NCBI RefSeq assembly: GCF_014201825.1
Contig: NZ_JACHFJ010000001.1
Location: 372,001 to 436,000 of the forward strand
Direction of reading: 5' to 3'
Origin: Acidocella aromatica
Lineage (GTDB): Bacteria; Pseudomonadota; Alphaproteobacteria; Acetobacterales; Acetobacteraceae
Length of the DNA stretch: 64,000 bases
The notes below the pieces were generated by a model. The model saw only the letters and a list, made by a program, of their open reading frames with translations. It was not told where the DNA came from and did not search any database. A program made the position numbers and the translations under genes. Numbering within the stretch: the first letter of the stretch is position 1; every line of letters starts with the position of its first letter. Of the stretch, positions 17,391-26,444 are shown in pieces.

Positions 17391-18780
17391 TGCGGCTATC
17401 TCCGATCAGGCGTTGCAGCACGGCGTTGGAGGGCGTGGGCAGCTTCATCCGCCCCGCCCGGTCCACCATGTCCATCTTCTCCAGCCAGACCTCGAATTCC
17501 GGGGCCGGGCGGGCGTTGAACACCGAGCGCAAATACAGAATGTCGTGGTAGGCGAGCGACTGGTAGTTCAGCATCACGTCATCCGCCCCCGGCACGGCGA
17601 TGACGAAGCTCACCCCGGCGGCGGTCAGCAGCGTCATCAGCGTGTCCATGTCGTCCTGGTCGGCCTCGGCATGGTTGGTGTAGCAAACATCGCAGCCCAT
17701 CGGCACGCCGAGCAGCTTGGCGCAGAAATGGTCCTCCAGCCCGGCGCGGATGATCTGCTTGCCATCGTAGAGGTACTCCGGCCCGATGAACCCGACCACG
17801 GTATTCACCAGCAGCGGCTTAAAGGCGCGGGCCACGGCATAGGCGCGGGTCTCGATGGTCTGCTGGTCCAGCCCCCAATGCGCGTCCGCCGAGAGGGCGG
17901 CGCCCTGCCCGGTCTCGAAATACATCACATCGCTGCCAATGGTGCCGCGCTTGAGGGAGAGCGCCGCGTCCTGCGCCTCGCGCAAGACGGAAAGGGTAAC
18001 GCCGAACCCCTCATTGGCCTTCTGGCTACCGGCGATGGACTGGAACACAAGGTCCACCGCCCCGCCCGCCTGCATCACCTCGATGGCATTTGTCACATGC
18101 GTCAGCACGCAAGTCTGGGTGGGGATCTCGTAGCGCTGGCGCAACTCATCCAGCATGCCCAACAGTCGCAGGCAGTTCTGCACGTTGTCGGTGGCAGGGT
18201 TGATGCCGATCACGGCATCACCCGAGCCATAAAGCAGCCCGTCCAGCGTGGAGGCGGCAATGCCTTTTAGGTCGTCGGTCGGGTGGTTGGGTTGCAGGCG
18301 CGAGGAAAGCCGCCCTGGCAGCCCCACCGTGTTACGGAATTTCTTCACCACCACGCATTTGCGCGCGACCGCGATCAGGTCCTGGTTGCGCATCAGCTTG
18401 CTCACCGCCGCCACCATCTCGGGCGTTAGTCCCGGCGCCAATGCGGCCAGCATGGCGGAATCGGCCTCGTAGGAAAGCAGCCAGTCGCGGAACTGCCCAA
18501 CGGTCATGTGCGAGACCGGGGCGAAGGCGGCGGCATCATGCGTATCGCAGATCAGCCGCGTGACCTCGTCCTCCTCGTAGGGGATCAGCGGCTGTTCGAG
18601 GAATATCTTTAACGGCAAATCGGCCAGCACCACGCGGGCGGCGACGCGCTCGGCATCGGAAGAGGCGGCCAGCCCCGCCAGTTCGTCGCCTGAGCGCCGG
18701 GCGGAAGCGCGGGCCAAAACGGTTTTCAGATCGGCAAAACGGTAGGTTTCCCCGCGGAAACCATGAGCAAAATTCCTCAT
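17380..18780 (-). CDS. eutB: Ethanolamine ammonia-lyase large subunit
   Basis: 466 residues from ATG 18780; a longer frame to 18816 exists, but MRNFAHGFRGETYRFADLK is the usual start region. Family landmarks: LMRNQDLIAVARKC, TVGLPGRLSSRLQPNHPTDD, GDAVIGINPATDN, and FIGPEYLYDGKQI near the C-terminus. The TIM-barrel subunit carries the substrate site. Together with eutC it forms a two-gene unit convergent with pit. The acetaldehyde produced could feed acetate metabolism; no eut-type aldehyde dehydrogenase is present in the window. Confidence 0.96.
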   Translation of the reverse strand: MRNFAHGFRGETYRFADLKTVLARASARRSGDELAGLAASSDAERVAARVVLADLPLKIFLEQPLIPYEEDEVTRLICDTHDAAAFAPVSHMTVGQFRDWLLSYEADSAMLAALAPGLTPEMVAAVSKLMRNQDLIAVARKCVVVKKFRNTVGLPGRLSSRLQPNHPTDDLKGIAASTLDGLLYGSGDAVIGINPATDNVQNCLRLLGMLDELRQRYEIPTQTCVLTHVTNAIEVMQAGGAVDLVFQSIAGSQKANEGFGVTLSVLREAQDAALSLKRGTIGSDVMYFETGQGAALSADAHWGLDQQTIETRAYAVARAFKPLLVNTVVGFIGPEYLYDGKQIIRAGLEDHFCAKLLGVPMGCDVCYTNHAEADQDDMDTLMTLLTAAGVSFVIAVPGADDVMLNYQSLAYHDILYLRSVFNARPAPEFEVWLEKMDMVDRAGRMKLPTPSNAVLQRLIGDSRNAA

Positions 18781-19053
18781 AGGCGGATAACACCACAGGA
18801 TTTTACCAAAACGCAACTCAAATTCCCTACAAGAAGCATATCGTTCCGTATCCGGCGCATGAGCAGCTTATTTGCAACAGGCGCTGCCCCTGGGGTTACA
18901 CATTGTAACCATTGCGCCGCCAAACCCGCCCCACCGTCGCCGAGCCCGCTCAAAACCTGTGGAATGCTCAGGAAGATTGCGGTCTCAAGGGCGTGGCTGG
19001 CGCCAAAATCACGGCAACTTTACATCGCCGGGCTTTTTTATACCCTAGGCCAG

Positions 19054-19863
19054 ATGAACACGCAGCGCATTCATATCATCGGCCCGCCGCGTTCGGGCAC
19101 GACCATTATGCATACGCTGTTCTCGGTCTGCATGGGTGTGGATGGCGTAACCAGCCACGAAGAGCGCATTTGGCGGCGAATGCCGCATGGGGAGCGCGTG
19201 CTGGTGAGCAAATGCCCCGGCGAGGAGCGTTTCGCCTCCCCCTTGCTGAAATTCGACCGGGATTTATGGTTCATCTTCATGCTCCGCGACCCGCGCGACT
19301 TGGTGGTGAGCGGGCATGGCAGCAAGCCGGGGCGCTACTGGTCCAATCTGCGCACCTGGTACGAGGCGCTAGCGGTTTACGAGGCGATGCAGGACCACCC
19401 GCGCTTCATTACCGTGCGTTACGAAGATCTGGTCCGCACACCCGACAAGACGCAGCAGGACCTGCTCCGCCGCCTGCCGTTTCTGCAAAACGCCGTGCCC
19501 TTCAGCCAATATCAGGAACACATCCCGCAAGGCGTGCGCCAGTCAACGAAGATCGTCCAGGCCATGCGCGGCATCCGCGCCGTCTCGGCCGAGAATGTCG
19601 GGGCTTGGCAGCAGCATCTGCCACGGATCAAGGCGCATATCAGGCGCTACCCGGACCTGCCCGCCCGGCTGATCGGCCTGGGCTATGAGCAGGATGCAAC
19701 TTGGGTCAAAGCGCTTGAGAGCGTACCCGCCGACAATCAGCCCAGCGTGGTGCCGGACAACCTGCCACTGCTGAAGCGCTTCCGCTGCGCCCTGCGGTTT
19801 TACGGCCATCTCCTCGTCTACCTCATGCGCCGCTACGCATGGGCGAGCCATCGCCAAGCATAA
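19054..19863 (+). CDS. Sulfotransferase-family protein
   Basis: 269 residues from ATG 19054. The 5'-phosphosulfate-binding loop is visible at residues ~8-16 (IIGPPRSGTT), and the 3'-phosphate-binding part as FMLRDPRDLVVS near residue 80. Such enzymes transfer sulfate from PAPS to a glycan, lipid or small molecule. The frame is open far upstream, but only at 19054 does the conserved domain begin. A hydrophobic stretch near the C-terminus (FYGHLLVYLMRRYAW) may contact the membrane. The glycosyltransferase gene starts three bases after its stop, suggesting joint modification of a surface glycan. Confidence 0.85.
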   Translation: MNTQRIHIIGPPRSGTTIMHTLFSVCMGVDGVTSHEERIWRRMPHGERVLVSKCPGEERFASPLLKFDRDLWFIFMLRDPRDLVVSGHGSKPGRYWSNLRTWYEALAVYEAMQDHPRFITVRYEDLVRTPDKTQQDLLRRLPFLQNAVPFSQYQEHIPQGVRQSTKIVQAMRGIRAVSAENVGAWQQHLPRIKAHIRRYPDLPARLIGLGYEQDATWVKALESVPADNQPSVVPDNLPLLKRFRCALRFYGHLLVYLMRRYAWASHRQA

Positions 19864-19866
19864 GCC

Positions 19867-20913
19867 ATGCAAATCATTCACGTCAGCAGTTTTCCCATCA
19901 CGCGGAAAAGCCCGAACCTGCACGCGGTCTCGATCAAGCTCTCCAACGGCCTGACGCGCAACGGCCATAACGTCCTCAATGTCTCGGACCGTGATGTGGC
20001 GCGGATGAGCGCCTTCGGCTACCGGCGCCTGGGCACGCGCCATGCCAACAGGGTCCTGCGCGAAATCTGCGAGATGCATCGGCCGGATCTTCTGCTGCTC
20101 GGCCATGCGGACGTCATCTCCCCCGAGACGGTGGCCGCCATCCGGCGTGACCGCCCTGCCCTGCGGGTGATCCAGTGGAATGTCGATCCGCTGTTCGAGC
20201 CCGACAATGTCGCTCGCATCAACGCCAAGCTCGATGTGGTGGACGCCACGCTGATCTCCACCGCCGGAGCGGAGCTGGAGCAGTTCCGCCGTCCGGGGCA
20301 TCTCGTTGGGTTCCTGCCCAATCCGGTGGATTTCTCCATCGAGACCGCACGCAACCACGAGCGCGCCGAGCTGCCGTTCGAAGTGTTCTACGCCTGCCGC
20401 AACCCCGCCCACCCGCCCCGGTGCGTGTTCGGGCGCGACTGGAACATGAACGAGTTCTGCGCCCAACTACAGCAACTATGCCCGGAGCTGCGCATGACGC
20501 TGCCCGGCATCGCCGGACGCCCGCCGCTGAAGGGGTATGAGTTCCAGCAATCCATGTGCGAGGCCGGGATCGGCCTGAACATCAGCCGCCGCCCGGATTC
20601 CTGGCTCTACAGCTCGGACCGTCTGGCCCAGCTCGCGGGCAACGGCATGGTGGTGGCGATGGAACGCGGGACCGGCTACGAGACGCTGTTCACCGCCAAG
20701 CAGATGCTATTCGCCTCCAGCCTGGAGGAGCTTGCCACCGGGCTGCGCGCCCTGGCCGCCGATCCCGCCCAACGCATGGCCATGGCCACCGCCGGACGCG
20801 CGCGCTACCACGAGCTGTTCAACGAGCGGATCGTGGCACGCTATATCGAGCAGGTGGCGGCAGGCCCAGTTGACCCGCGCGACTACGAGTGGCCGACCCT
20901 GCTACCGGGCTGA
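19867..20913 (+). CDS. Glycosyltransferase, CgeB/GT4-like
   Basis: 348 residues. It starts MQIIHVSSFPITRKSPNLHA and has a Rossmann-type N-terminal domain (LLLGHADVIS; LRVIQWNVDPLFEPDNV) and a C-terminal domain with GIGLNISRRPDSWLYSSDRLAQLAGNGMVVAMERGTGYETLF, the arrangement of CgeB-like glycosyltransferases (GT-B fold). The donor sugar and acceptor are unknown. It follows the sulfotransferase with a 3-base gap, so the pair is probably one transcript acting on a cell-surface polymer or lipid. AT-rich DNA begins directly downstream. Confidence 0.8.
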   Translation: MQIIHVSSFPITRKSPNLHAVSIKLSNGLTRNGHNVLNVSDRDVARMSAFGYRRLGTRHANRVLREICEMHRPDLLLLGHADVISPETVAAIRRDRPALRVIQWNVDPLFEPDNVARINAKLDVVDATLISTAGAELEQFRRPGHLVGFLPNPVDFSIETARNHERAELPFEVFYACRNPAHPPRCVFGRDWNMNEFCAQLQQLCPELRMTLPGIAGRPPLKGYEFQQSMCEAGIGLNISRRPDSWLYSSDRLAQLAGNGMVVAMERGTGYETLFTAKQMLFASSLEELATGLRALAADPAQRMAMATAGRARYHELFNERIVARYIEQVAAGPVDPRDYEWPTLLPG

Positions 20914-21254
20914 AACATGTGAAGCATCCCCTGATGCATGAATTGCGATCGCACGCATTCTGATACGCAGGAAAACTACACATTAAAGACATAAAATATA
21001 GTTTTTGTATATTAATAACGACCCTCAAAGAATTCGCAAAATAAAGAAAATATTTTTATAAAAATTATAAAACAACCAAAAATACCGAAAATTTTTGCCA
21101 TAAACAGTTTTTAATTCTTAGACGCATTCGTACTGTGCATAGAAGAGGCGCCTTGCCGCATCGGCTTGCTCGGGAAATCATAATATCCCTAGACTCGCTA
21201 TCGCCGGGGCGGCAGATTCCGGCCACATCAAAAACATCAGGAGGAAATCCAGCC
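20914..21254. other. AT-rich intergenic island
   Basis: Between about 20955 and 21125 the DNA changes from GC-rich to strongly AT-rich with long A/T tracts (for example AAATATTTTTATAAAAATTATAAAA at 21046-21070, quoted by position only in part). No coding frame or RNA gene is seen. The end carries the AGGAGG ribosome-binding site of the GFA gene (about 21239-21244). Such a change of composition in this genome suggests foreign DNA or a silencer/promoter region. Confidence 0.55.
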
Positions 21255-21671
21255 ATGTCCATCAGCCTCGAAGGCGGCTGCGCCTGCGGCCAGATCCGTT
21301 ACGAATGCACCGCCGAGCCCATCTTCACCGCGCATTGCCATTGCCGCGACTGCCAGCAAGCCTCGGGCGGGGCGATGGCCACGGTCAGCGGCGTGCCAAG
21401 CGCTGCGTTCCGCGTCACCAAGGGCGCGCCGAAATCGTTCCGCTACGCTGGCAGCAGCGGCAAGGGGCTGGACCGGAATTTCTGCCCGAATTGTGGCTCA
21501 CGCCTGTTCACCAACAATGCCGGGGCGCTCCCGGATGTAACGTTCATCAATGTCGGCAGCCTGGACAATCCGTCCCAGGTCACGCCATCGATGCATATCT
21601 TCATGGCCAGCGCCCAATCTTGGGATAAGCCTGCCGACGGCTTGCCCCAGTTCCCCGGCATGCCTGGCTGA
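21255..21671 (+). CDS. GFA-family (glutathione-dependent formaldehyde-activating enzyme-like) zinc protein
   Basis: 138 residues from ATG 21255, preceded by AGGAGG at 11 bases. The zinc-binding Cys pattern of the family is complete: GGCACGQIRY, HCHCRDCQ and NFCPNCGSRLF. The name comes from Gfa of Paracoccus, but most members have no shown formaldehyde activity and the family is best called a CENP-V/GFA zinc fold. It lies between two AT-rich stretches and beside sulfonate-gene fragments, so it may have arrived with them. Confidence 0.88.
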   Translation: MSISLEGGCACGQIRYECTAEPIFTAHCHCRDCQQASGGAMATVSGVPSAAFRVTKGAPKSFRYAGSSGKGLDRNFCPNCGSRLFTNNAGALPDVTFINVGSLDNPSQVTPSMHIFMASAQSWDKPADGLPQFPGMPG

Positions 21672-21677
21672 TCTGAC

Positions 21678-21857
21678 TTACCCGGCAGCCTGGGTGGCGG
21701 GGCGGTAAGCATTGGCCACCGTCTCGCCAAACGGGCCGCTATTGTGTGACTGGCCAAACGGATGCTTACGGTACGCGTCCTCAAGATGCGGGTAGCCGGA
21801 CAGGATGAAGTTCTCCACACCCACCTCCTTATACTCGCGTAAGAGCCGAGTCACCCG
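21678..21857 (-). pseudogene. Remnant of alkanesulfonate monooxygenase (ssuD) 3' end
   Basis: The minus-strand frame reads RVTRLLREYKEVGVENFILS then GYPHLEDAYR and, after an apparent internal deletion, SGPFGETVANAYRPATQAAG to the stop at 21678. These are the last conserved blocks of SsuD-type FMNH2-dependent alkanesulfonate monooxygenases (FILSGYPHLEEAYR; GPFGExxAN). Everything before residue ~300 of the usual protein is missing. The upstream part of the same frame does not match and overlaps a fragment on the other strand. Confidence 0.7.
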
Positions 21858-22082
21858 CTGCAGACGTTGGTGGACGAACTCTGGCGGGCCCATCAACCCG
21901 CCGCGCTGCTCGTCACGCATGATGTGAACGATGAGCCGCCGCTGGCCGGCCGCTTGGTGGCGCTGGATCAGGGGCGCATCGGGGTGGACATGCCAGTGGA
22001 TTTGCTCCACCCGCGCCGCCATGCTGAACAGAGCTTCGCGGGTGACGACCGGAGGCGTGCTCGCCTTCGCACAAACTTATAG
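21849..22082 (+). pseudogene. Remnant of sulfonate ABC transporter ATPase (ssuB/tauB-like) 3' end
   Basis: The plus-strand frame LVDELWRAHQPAALLVTHDV then a diverged NDEPPLAGRLVALDQGRIGV and LHPRRH resembles the H-loop region and C-terminus of SsuB/TauB ATPases (LLVTHDVxEAxxLADRxxVL). Walker A, the signature motif and Walker B are absent, and the D-loop neighbourhood is changed, so it is a fragment. It points opposite to the ssuD remnant, which shows rearrangement and not a simple truncated operon. Confidence 0.6.
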
Positions 22083-22385
22083 AAGTTTTTTGGCCGGCGC
22101 AGTGCCTAGCCTCCACAGCGGAAATGCCGGACGGCCTCAGTTCTTCGCGAACGCTTTATACAACTCCATCGTTATAGCGATCTCCCAACCCGCCTAGATA
22201 GAGAATATTTTCCCACCTAAATGGAGCAAGATCGAATAATGAAGCATTATATGTTTATTCAATAGGCAATAATCATTAAAGCTTCCCTAGCGGGCTGATT
22301 TCCCCAAATCTTCTTCCGCTGTTACAATTTATGTTTCTATGATGCGCTGCTTCGGCAGACGTTCGGGTACAGATGAGGGCTAGTC
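22083..22385. other. Intergenic, second AT-rich stretch
   Basis: The first 100 bases may still be scrambled sulfonate-locus DNA. 22190-22330 is AT-rich and holds no recognisable gene or RNA. The region probably contains the promoter of the VIT gene. No manganese riboswitch-like conserved structure was recognised. Confidence 0.35.
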
Positions 22386-23081
22386 ATGCGAAACAAACAC
22401 TCCGAAAACCATATGCTGGAACGGACCGGCTGGCTGCGCGCCGCCGTGCTGGGCGCGAATGATGGCATCATCTCCACCGCCAGCCTGATCCTGGGCGTGG
22501 TCTCCGCCAGCGGCGCGCGGCACGATGCCCTGGTGGCGGGCATAGCCGGGCTGGTGGCGGGCGCCATGGCCATGGCCGCTGGCGAGTATGTGTCTGTCAG
22601 CTCCCAGTCCGACACCGAAAACGCCGCCCTGGCCAAGGAGCGCGACGAGCTGGCGACCCAGCCGGAATTCGAGGTCGAGGAACTGACACAGATTTACGTC
22701 GCGCGCGGGGTGGAGCCGCCTTTGGCCCGCGAGGTGGCGCTACAGCTGATGAGCCACGACCCCCTTGGCGCCCATGCGCGCGACGAACTCGGCATCACCG
22801 AAACCAGCAGCGCCAACCCCGTCCAGGCCGCCATCGCCTCGGCACTGATGTTCTCCTCCGGCGCCGCCGCCCCGCTGCTCCTCGCCGCCTTCACGCCGAT
22901 GCCGGCGCTCATGCCAACCATCGGCGTCAGCGCGCTGGTCTTCCTGGCGCTGCTCGGCGCCATCGGGGCGCAAGCGGGGGGCGCGCCCATCCTGAAACCA
23001 ACATTGCGCGTCGCCTTCTGGGGCGCGCTCGCCATGGCCGCGACAACAGGCATCGGCCGCCTTTTCGACACGACCGTATAA
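22386..23081 (+). CDS. VIT1/CCC1-family iron/manganese transporter
   Basis: 231 residues. The N-terminus ERTGWLRAAVLGANDGIIST and SLILGVVSASG is the family signature; GAMAMAAGEYVSVSSQSDTE is the second. Residues ~80-135 form the cytosolic metal-binding helices rich in Glu (LAKERDELATQPEFEVEELTQ), and three more membrane helices follow. Members move Fe2+ or Mn2+ out of the cytosol. It is 26 bases before the cytochrome b561 gene on the same strand. Confidence 0.92.
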   Translation: MRNKHSENHMLERTGWLRAAVLGANDGIISTASLILGVVSASGARHDALVAGIAGLVAGAMAMAAGEYVSVSSQSDTENAALAKERDELATQPEFEVEELTQIYVARGVEPPLAREVALQLMSHDPLGAHARDELGITETSSANPVQAAIASALMFSSGAAAPLLLAAFTPMPALMPTIGVSALVFLALLGAIGAQAGGAPILKPTLRVAFWGALAMAATTGIGRLFDTTV

Positions 23082-23107
23082 ACTATAAGCCCTCAAGGAT
23101 CCCCAAC

Positions 23108-23647
23108 ATGAGCGCAGGCACCGCCACCGCACGATATGACGGCCTCACCATCTCCCTGCATTGGGCCACGGCGGCGCTGGTGGTGCTGCAATTCGCCCTG
23201 GCGGAATTCTGGGATTTCTTCCCCCGGCCCACGAAACACCTGATGGTGGTGTCGCATATGTCCTTCGGGCTGATCCTCACCGCCATCTTCGCGCTGCGCC
23301 TGTTCTGGCGGACCCGGCCCGGCCGCGTCAGCTTCCCCGCCGAGCCGGGGCTCATGGGCCGTGCGGCCAAGGGTGTGCATCACCTGCTCTACACGCTGCT
23401 GGCGCTGGAAATCCCGCTCGGCTTCTTCACACGCTGGACGGACAACCACCCCTTGAGCTTCTTCGGCCTGCTCATCCCCTCACCCTTCGGCGATTTTTCC
23501 AAGCCGGTGGGCGAGTGGGTGGACCAGATCCATGACATCACCGCCTGGAGCATCGTCGTGCTCGCGGGGCTGCATGCGCTGGCGGCGCTTTACCACCATT
23601 ACAGCCTCAAGGACGGCGTGCTGCGCCGCATGCTGCCAACCGCATAA
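23108..23647 (+). CDS. Cytochrome b561-type membrane protein
   Basis: 179 residues with four membrane helices. Haem-ligand histidines are visible in [26 protein letters not shown], and the later [23 protein letters not shown]. This is the bacterial CybB-like family, which passes electrons between quinol and periplasmic acceptors or superoxide. It follows the VIT transporter closely and precedes queC by 43 bases. Confidence 0.9.
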   Translation: MSAGTATARYDGLTISLHWATAALVVLQFALAEFWDFFPRPTKHLMVVSHMSFGLILTAIFALRLFWRTRPGRVSFPAEPGLMGRAAKGVHHLLYTLLALEIPLGFFTRWTDNHPLSFFGLLIPSPFGDFSKPVGEWVDQIHDITAWSIVVLAGLHALAALYHHYSLKDGVLRRMLPTA

Positions 23648-23690
23648 CGCCGCGCTTGCCTTGGGCCCCGCCCTGCGGTCTAACGCGAAC

Positions 23691-24398
23691 ATGAGCGAAC
23701 AGACTGCCCTCGTCCTGTTCTCGGGCGGCCAGGATTCCACCACCTGCCTCGCCTGGGCGCTGGACCGCTTCGACCACGTCGAGACCATCGGCTTTGATTA
23801 CGGCCAGCGCCACCGTGTGGAGTTGGAGCTGCGGCGAAATGTGCGCGCCGCCATCGCCCCGCGCTTCCCCACCTGGGCGGCCAAGCTGGGCGAGGATCAT
23901 CTGGTGGACCTCACCGTGCTCGGCCAGATCAGCGACACGGCGCTGACCCAGGATGTCGCCATCGCCATGCGGGCCGACGGGCTGCCCAACACCTTCGTGC
24001 CCGGGCGGAATCTGGTCTTCATGAACTTCGCCGCCACCATCGCGTATCGGCGCGGGGCGAAACATCTCGTCACCGGCGTGTGCGAGACGGATTATTCCGG
24101 CTACCCCGATTGCCGCGACGACACGATGAAGGCCATGCAGCTTGCCCTGAATCTGGGCATGCAGGCGCGCTTCGTCATCCACACGCCGCTGATGTGGATC
24201 GACAAGGCGCAGACCTGGAAGCTGGCTGAGCAGCTCGGCGGCGAAGCGCTGGTGGAGTTGATCCGCGACGAGACCATCAGCTGCTATAACGGCGACACCA
24301 CGCAGCTTCACGATTGGGGCATGGGCTGTGGCACCTGCCCCGCCTGCCAGCTACGCGCCCAGGGCTGGGCCGCGTTTCAGGGCAGTCACCCCGCGTAG
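23691..24398 (+). CDS. queC: 7-cyano-7-deazaguanine synthase
   Basis: 235 residues from ATG 23691. The PP-loop [16 protein letters not shown] (SGGxDS) and IGFDYGQRH are present, VPGRNLVFM follows, and the C-terminal zinc site shows [10 protein letters not shown]. It converts 7-carboxy-7-deazaguanine to preQ0 with ATP and ammonia in queuosine tRNA-modification synthesis. The 3' end overlaps the convergent queD by 13 bases, placing all three early queuosine genes side by side. Confidence 0.96.
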   Translation: MSEQTALVLFSGGQDSTTCLAWALDRFDHVETIGFDYGQRHRVELELRRNVRAAIAPRFPTWAAKLGEDHLVDLTVLGQISDTALTQDVAIAMRADGLPNTFVPGRNLVFMNFAATIAYRRGAKHLVTGVCETDYSGYPDCRDDTMKAMQLALNLGMQARFVIHTPLMWIDKAQTWKLAEQLGGEALVELIRDETISCYNGDTTQLHDWGMGCGTCPACQLRAQGWAAFQGSHPA

Positions 24399-24745
24399 CA
24401 GCATTTATCGCCGCTCGCCTCGCGGTACACACACACACGCGCCAAACCGGGGAGCTTGGGCTGGACCTTGCGCCAGATCCACATGGCAAGGTTCTCCATC
24501 GTCGCCGGACCAAGATCGGCAATCTCGTCGAGGAAATGATGATCGAGCTGCTCGCGCACCTCGGCCAGCACGCGCTCGAAAATGCCGAGATCCAGCAGCA
24601 TGCCGCTTTGCGGGTCTGGCTCGCCGCGCAGCATCACCTCGGCGTGGTAGGTGTGGCCGTGGATGCGCCGGCTGGGCTCGGCATCCACCACGCGAATGAG
24701 CGTATGCGCCGCTTCGAAGTAAAACCGTTTCGAGAGTTCGATCAT
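24386..24745 (-). CDS. queD: 6-carboxytetrahydropterin synthase-like QueD, without the usual catalytic Cys
   Basis: 119 residues. Zinc-ligand histidines are visible in FEAAHTL and [12 protein letters not shown], and the fold-typical [25 protein letters not shown] and [13 protein letters not shown] are intact. The canonical bacterial motif is CGRLHGH, in which Cys is the catalytic base; here the aligned residues are SRRIHGH, so Ser replaces it. Context (queC, queE) argues strongly for the queuosine pathway. Two Cys near the C-terminus (DKCCYAG) may take over, which is inference. It starts directly after the queE stop. Confidence 0.88.
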   Translation of the reverse strand: MIELSKRFYFEAAHTLIRVVDAEPSRRIHGHTYHAEVMLRGEPDPQSGMLLDLGIFERVLAEVREQLDHHFLDEIADLGPATMENLAMWIWRKVQPKLPGLARVCVYREASGDKCCYAG

Positions 24746-25378
24746 CTAGGGAATTCCAAGCACTTTATGGGTCTGCACGCTGAGCCGCCAGCGCGGATGC
24801 GCGAGGCAATAGGCGATGGCCGAGGCGGTGTTCGCCGCGCGGTCGGGGCCATCCATAGGTTGCAGCAAGAAGTTTTTGAACGCCATGCCAACGAAGGATG
24901 CAGGATCGACACCCGGCTGCGGATAGACGAGCTTCAGCTCATCTCCCGCCGTGAGCTGCAATGGCGCATCAGCCTTGGGGCTGACGCAGACCCAATCCAG
25001 CCCCGGCGGCGACGCGACGGTGCCGTTGGTCTCAACCGCGATCTCGAACCCCTGGGCATGCAGTGCCGCGATCAGGTCTTCATCCACCTGCAACAGCGGC
25101 TCGCCGCCGGTGAGCACCACGAGCCGGTTGCCCGCCTCGCCCGTCCAGGCCTGGGCAATGGAAGCCGCCAGCGCCTCGGCCGTGGCGAAGCGCCCGCCGC
25201 CCTCTCCATCCGTGCCGATGAAATCGGTATCGCAGAACTGGCAGACGGCCTTGGCGCGGTCTTCCTCGCGCCCGCTCCACAGATTGCAGCCCGCAAAGCG
25301 GCAGAACACCGCCGGGCGACCAGCATTCAGCCCCTCGCCTTGCAGCGTGTAGAAGATTTCCTTGATGGCGTATGACAT
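24746..25378 (-). CDS. queE: 7-carboxy-7-deazaguanine synthase (radical SAM)
   Basis: 210 residues, beginning with the family-typical IKEIFYTLQGEGLNAGRPAVFCRFAGC. The iron-sulfur motif is the expanded CX14CX2C form (CNLW...AVCQFCD) known from some proteobacterial QueE enzymes, in place of CX3CX2C. VLTGGEPLLQ is the SAM-binding GGEP motif, and VETNGTV follows. It rearranges the QueD product to 7-carboxy-7-deazaguanine. The stop TAG is followed immediately by the queD ATG, so the two are one transcript. Confidence 0.95.
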   Translation of the reverse strand: MSYAIKEIFYTLQGEGLNAGRPAVFCRFAGCNLWSGREEDRAKAVCQFCDTDFIGTDGEGGGRFATAEALAASIAQAWTGEAGNRLVVLTGGEPLLQVDEDLIAALHAQGFEIAVETNGTVASPPGLDWVCVSPKADAPLQLTAGDELKLVYPQPGVDPASFVGMAFKNFLLQPMDGPDRAANTASAIAYCLAHPRWRLSVQTHKVLGIP

Positions 25379-25395
25379 GGTGATTGCCGTGGCTC

Positions 25396-26331
25396 CTAAG
25401 CCCTCGGCTCCGGCAAATCAACTCGCGACCACGGGGCCGCGCTGAAGCAGTCGGCCAGATAGTCCAGCAGCACCGTTACTCTGGCGGGGCGCAGGGCGCT
25501 GGGCGGGGTGACGAGGTTAAGTGCGATGGGTGCAATCTCCCAGCCCGGCAATACCTCCTCCAGCCGTCCCTCCGCCAGTTCACGCCAAACCATGAACTCG
25601 GGCTGGAGCGCCATGCCCTGCCCCGCCAGCAGGACCGGCCCCAGAGCGTCGGCGTTATTGGCCCGCAGGCGCCCGCGCATGGTCACGGCATAATCTCCCT
25701 CGCGCGCATGGCGGAACCGCCACACACCCGGAGAGGCCGTGCCGGTGTAGATCAGCCCGGCATGGGCCACGAGTTCGCGCGGGTGGTTCGGTCGGCCAAA
25801 GCGGTCGAGATAGGAGGGCGCGGCCACCAAGGGGCGGCGCACGGTACAGAGGCGGCGGCCGCGCAGCGAGGAATCCGCCAGGGCGGCAATGCGCAGGGCG
25901 GCATCGAACCCCTCGGCCACCAAATCCACCAACTCGTCGCTCAGTTGCAGGTCGATATCCACTTCCGGGTAGCGGTCCAGAAAGGCGGGCAGAACCGGGG
26001 CCAGATGCCGCATACCAAAAGACATCGGCGCCGAGAGGCGAACCAGCCCGCTTGGGTTAAGTGACTGCGCCGACGCTTCGGCCTCCGCCGCCTCGCCCTC
26101 GGCCAGGATCCGGTTCGCACGCTCCAGCGCCCCGCGTCCCGTCTCGGTGAGCGAAAGCCTGCGCGATGTGCGGTGCAGCAGCATCGTGCCCAGCCGCTGC
26201 TCCAGCCGGGAGATGGCCTTGGACACGGTGGGCTTGGACAAGCCCAGCTCCTCCGCCGCCCGGACGAATGAGCCCGTTTCGGCGACTTTGGCGAACACCG
26301 CCCAGGCCTCGAAATCAGGCAACCGCATCAT
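25396..26331 (-). CDS. LysR-family transcriptional regulator
   Basis: 311 residues. The winged helix is intact: [20 protein letters not shown] then [16 protein letters not shown] and [16 protein letters not shown] substrate-binding domain follows ([38 protein letters not shown]). It is divergent from the pirin-wrbA-DoxX set with a 113-base shared control region, the usual arrangement for a LysR protein governing a quinone or electrophile response cassette. The inducer is unknown. Confidence 0.92.
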   Translation of the reverse strand: MMRLPDFEAWAVFAKVAETGSFVRAAEELGLSKPTVSKAISRLEQRLGTMLLHRTSRRLSLTETGRGALERANRILAEGEAAEAEASAQSLNPSGLVRLSAPMSFGMRHLAPVLPAFLDRYPEVDIDLQLSDELVDLVAEGFDAALRIAALADSSLRGRRLCTVRRPLVAAPSYLDRFGRPNHPRELVAHAGLIYTGTASPGVWRFRHAREGDYAVTMRGRLRANNADALGPVLLAGQGMALQPEFMVWRELAEGRLEEVLPGWEIAPIALNLVTPPSALRPARVTVLLDYLADCFSAAPWSRVDLPEPRA

Positions 26332-26444
26332 GCAATTTCCAGAACCGATCTGTTTCCGTCATTTCTGTTTTAAATCACCATCCGCATCCCTATTTCAATC
26401 CCAGAGCAAGGCCAGCAGGGCCTTCCAGACAAGGAGTGTTGAAA

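Noticed and set aside
18781-19053. Upstream extension of the sulfotransferase gene and a possible cobalamin riboswitch before eutB
   Set aside because: The extension lacks a family match before the PPRSGTT domain, and no B12-box-like sequence was seen on the eutB side.
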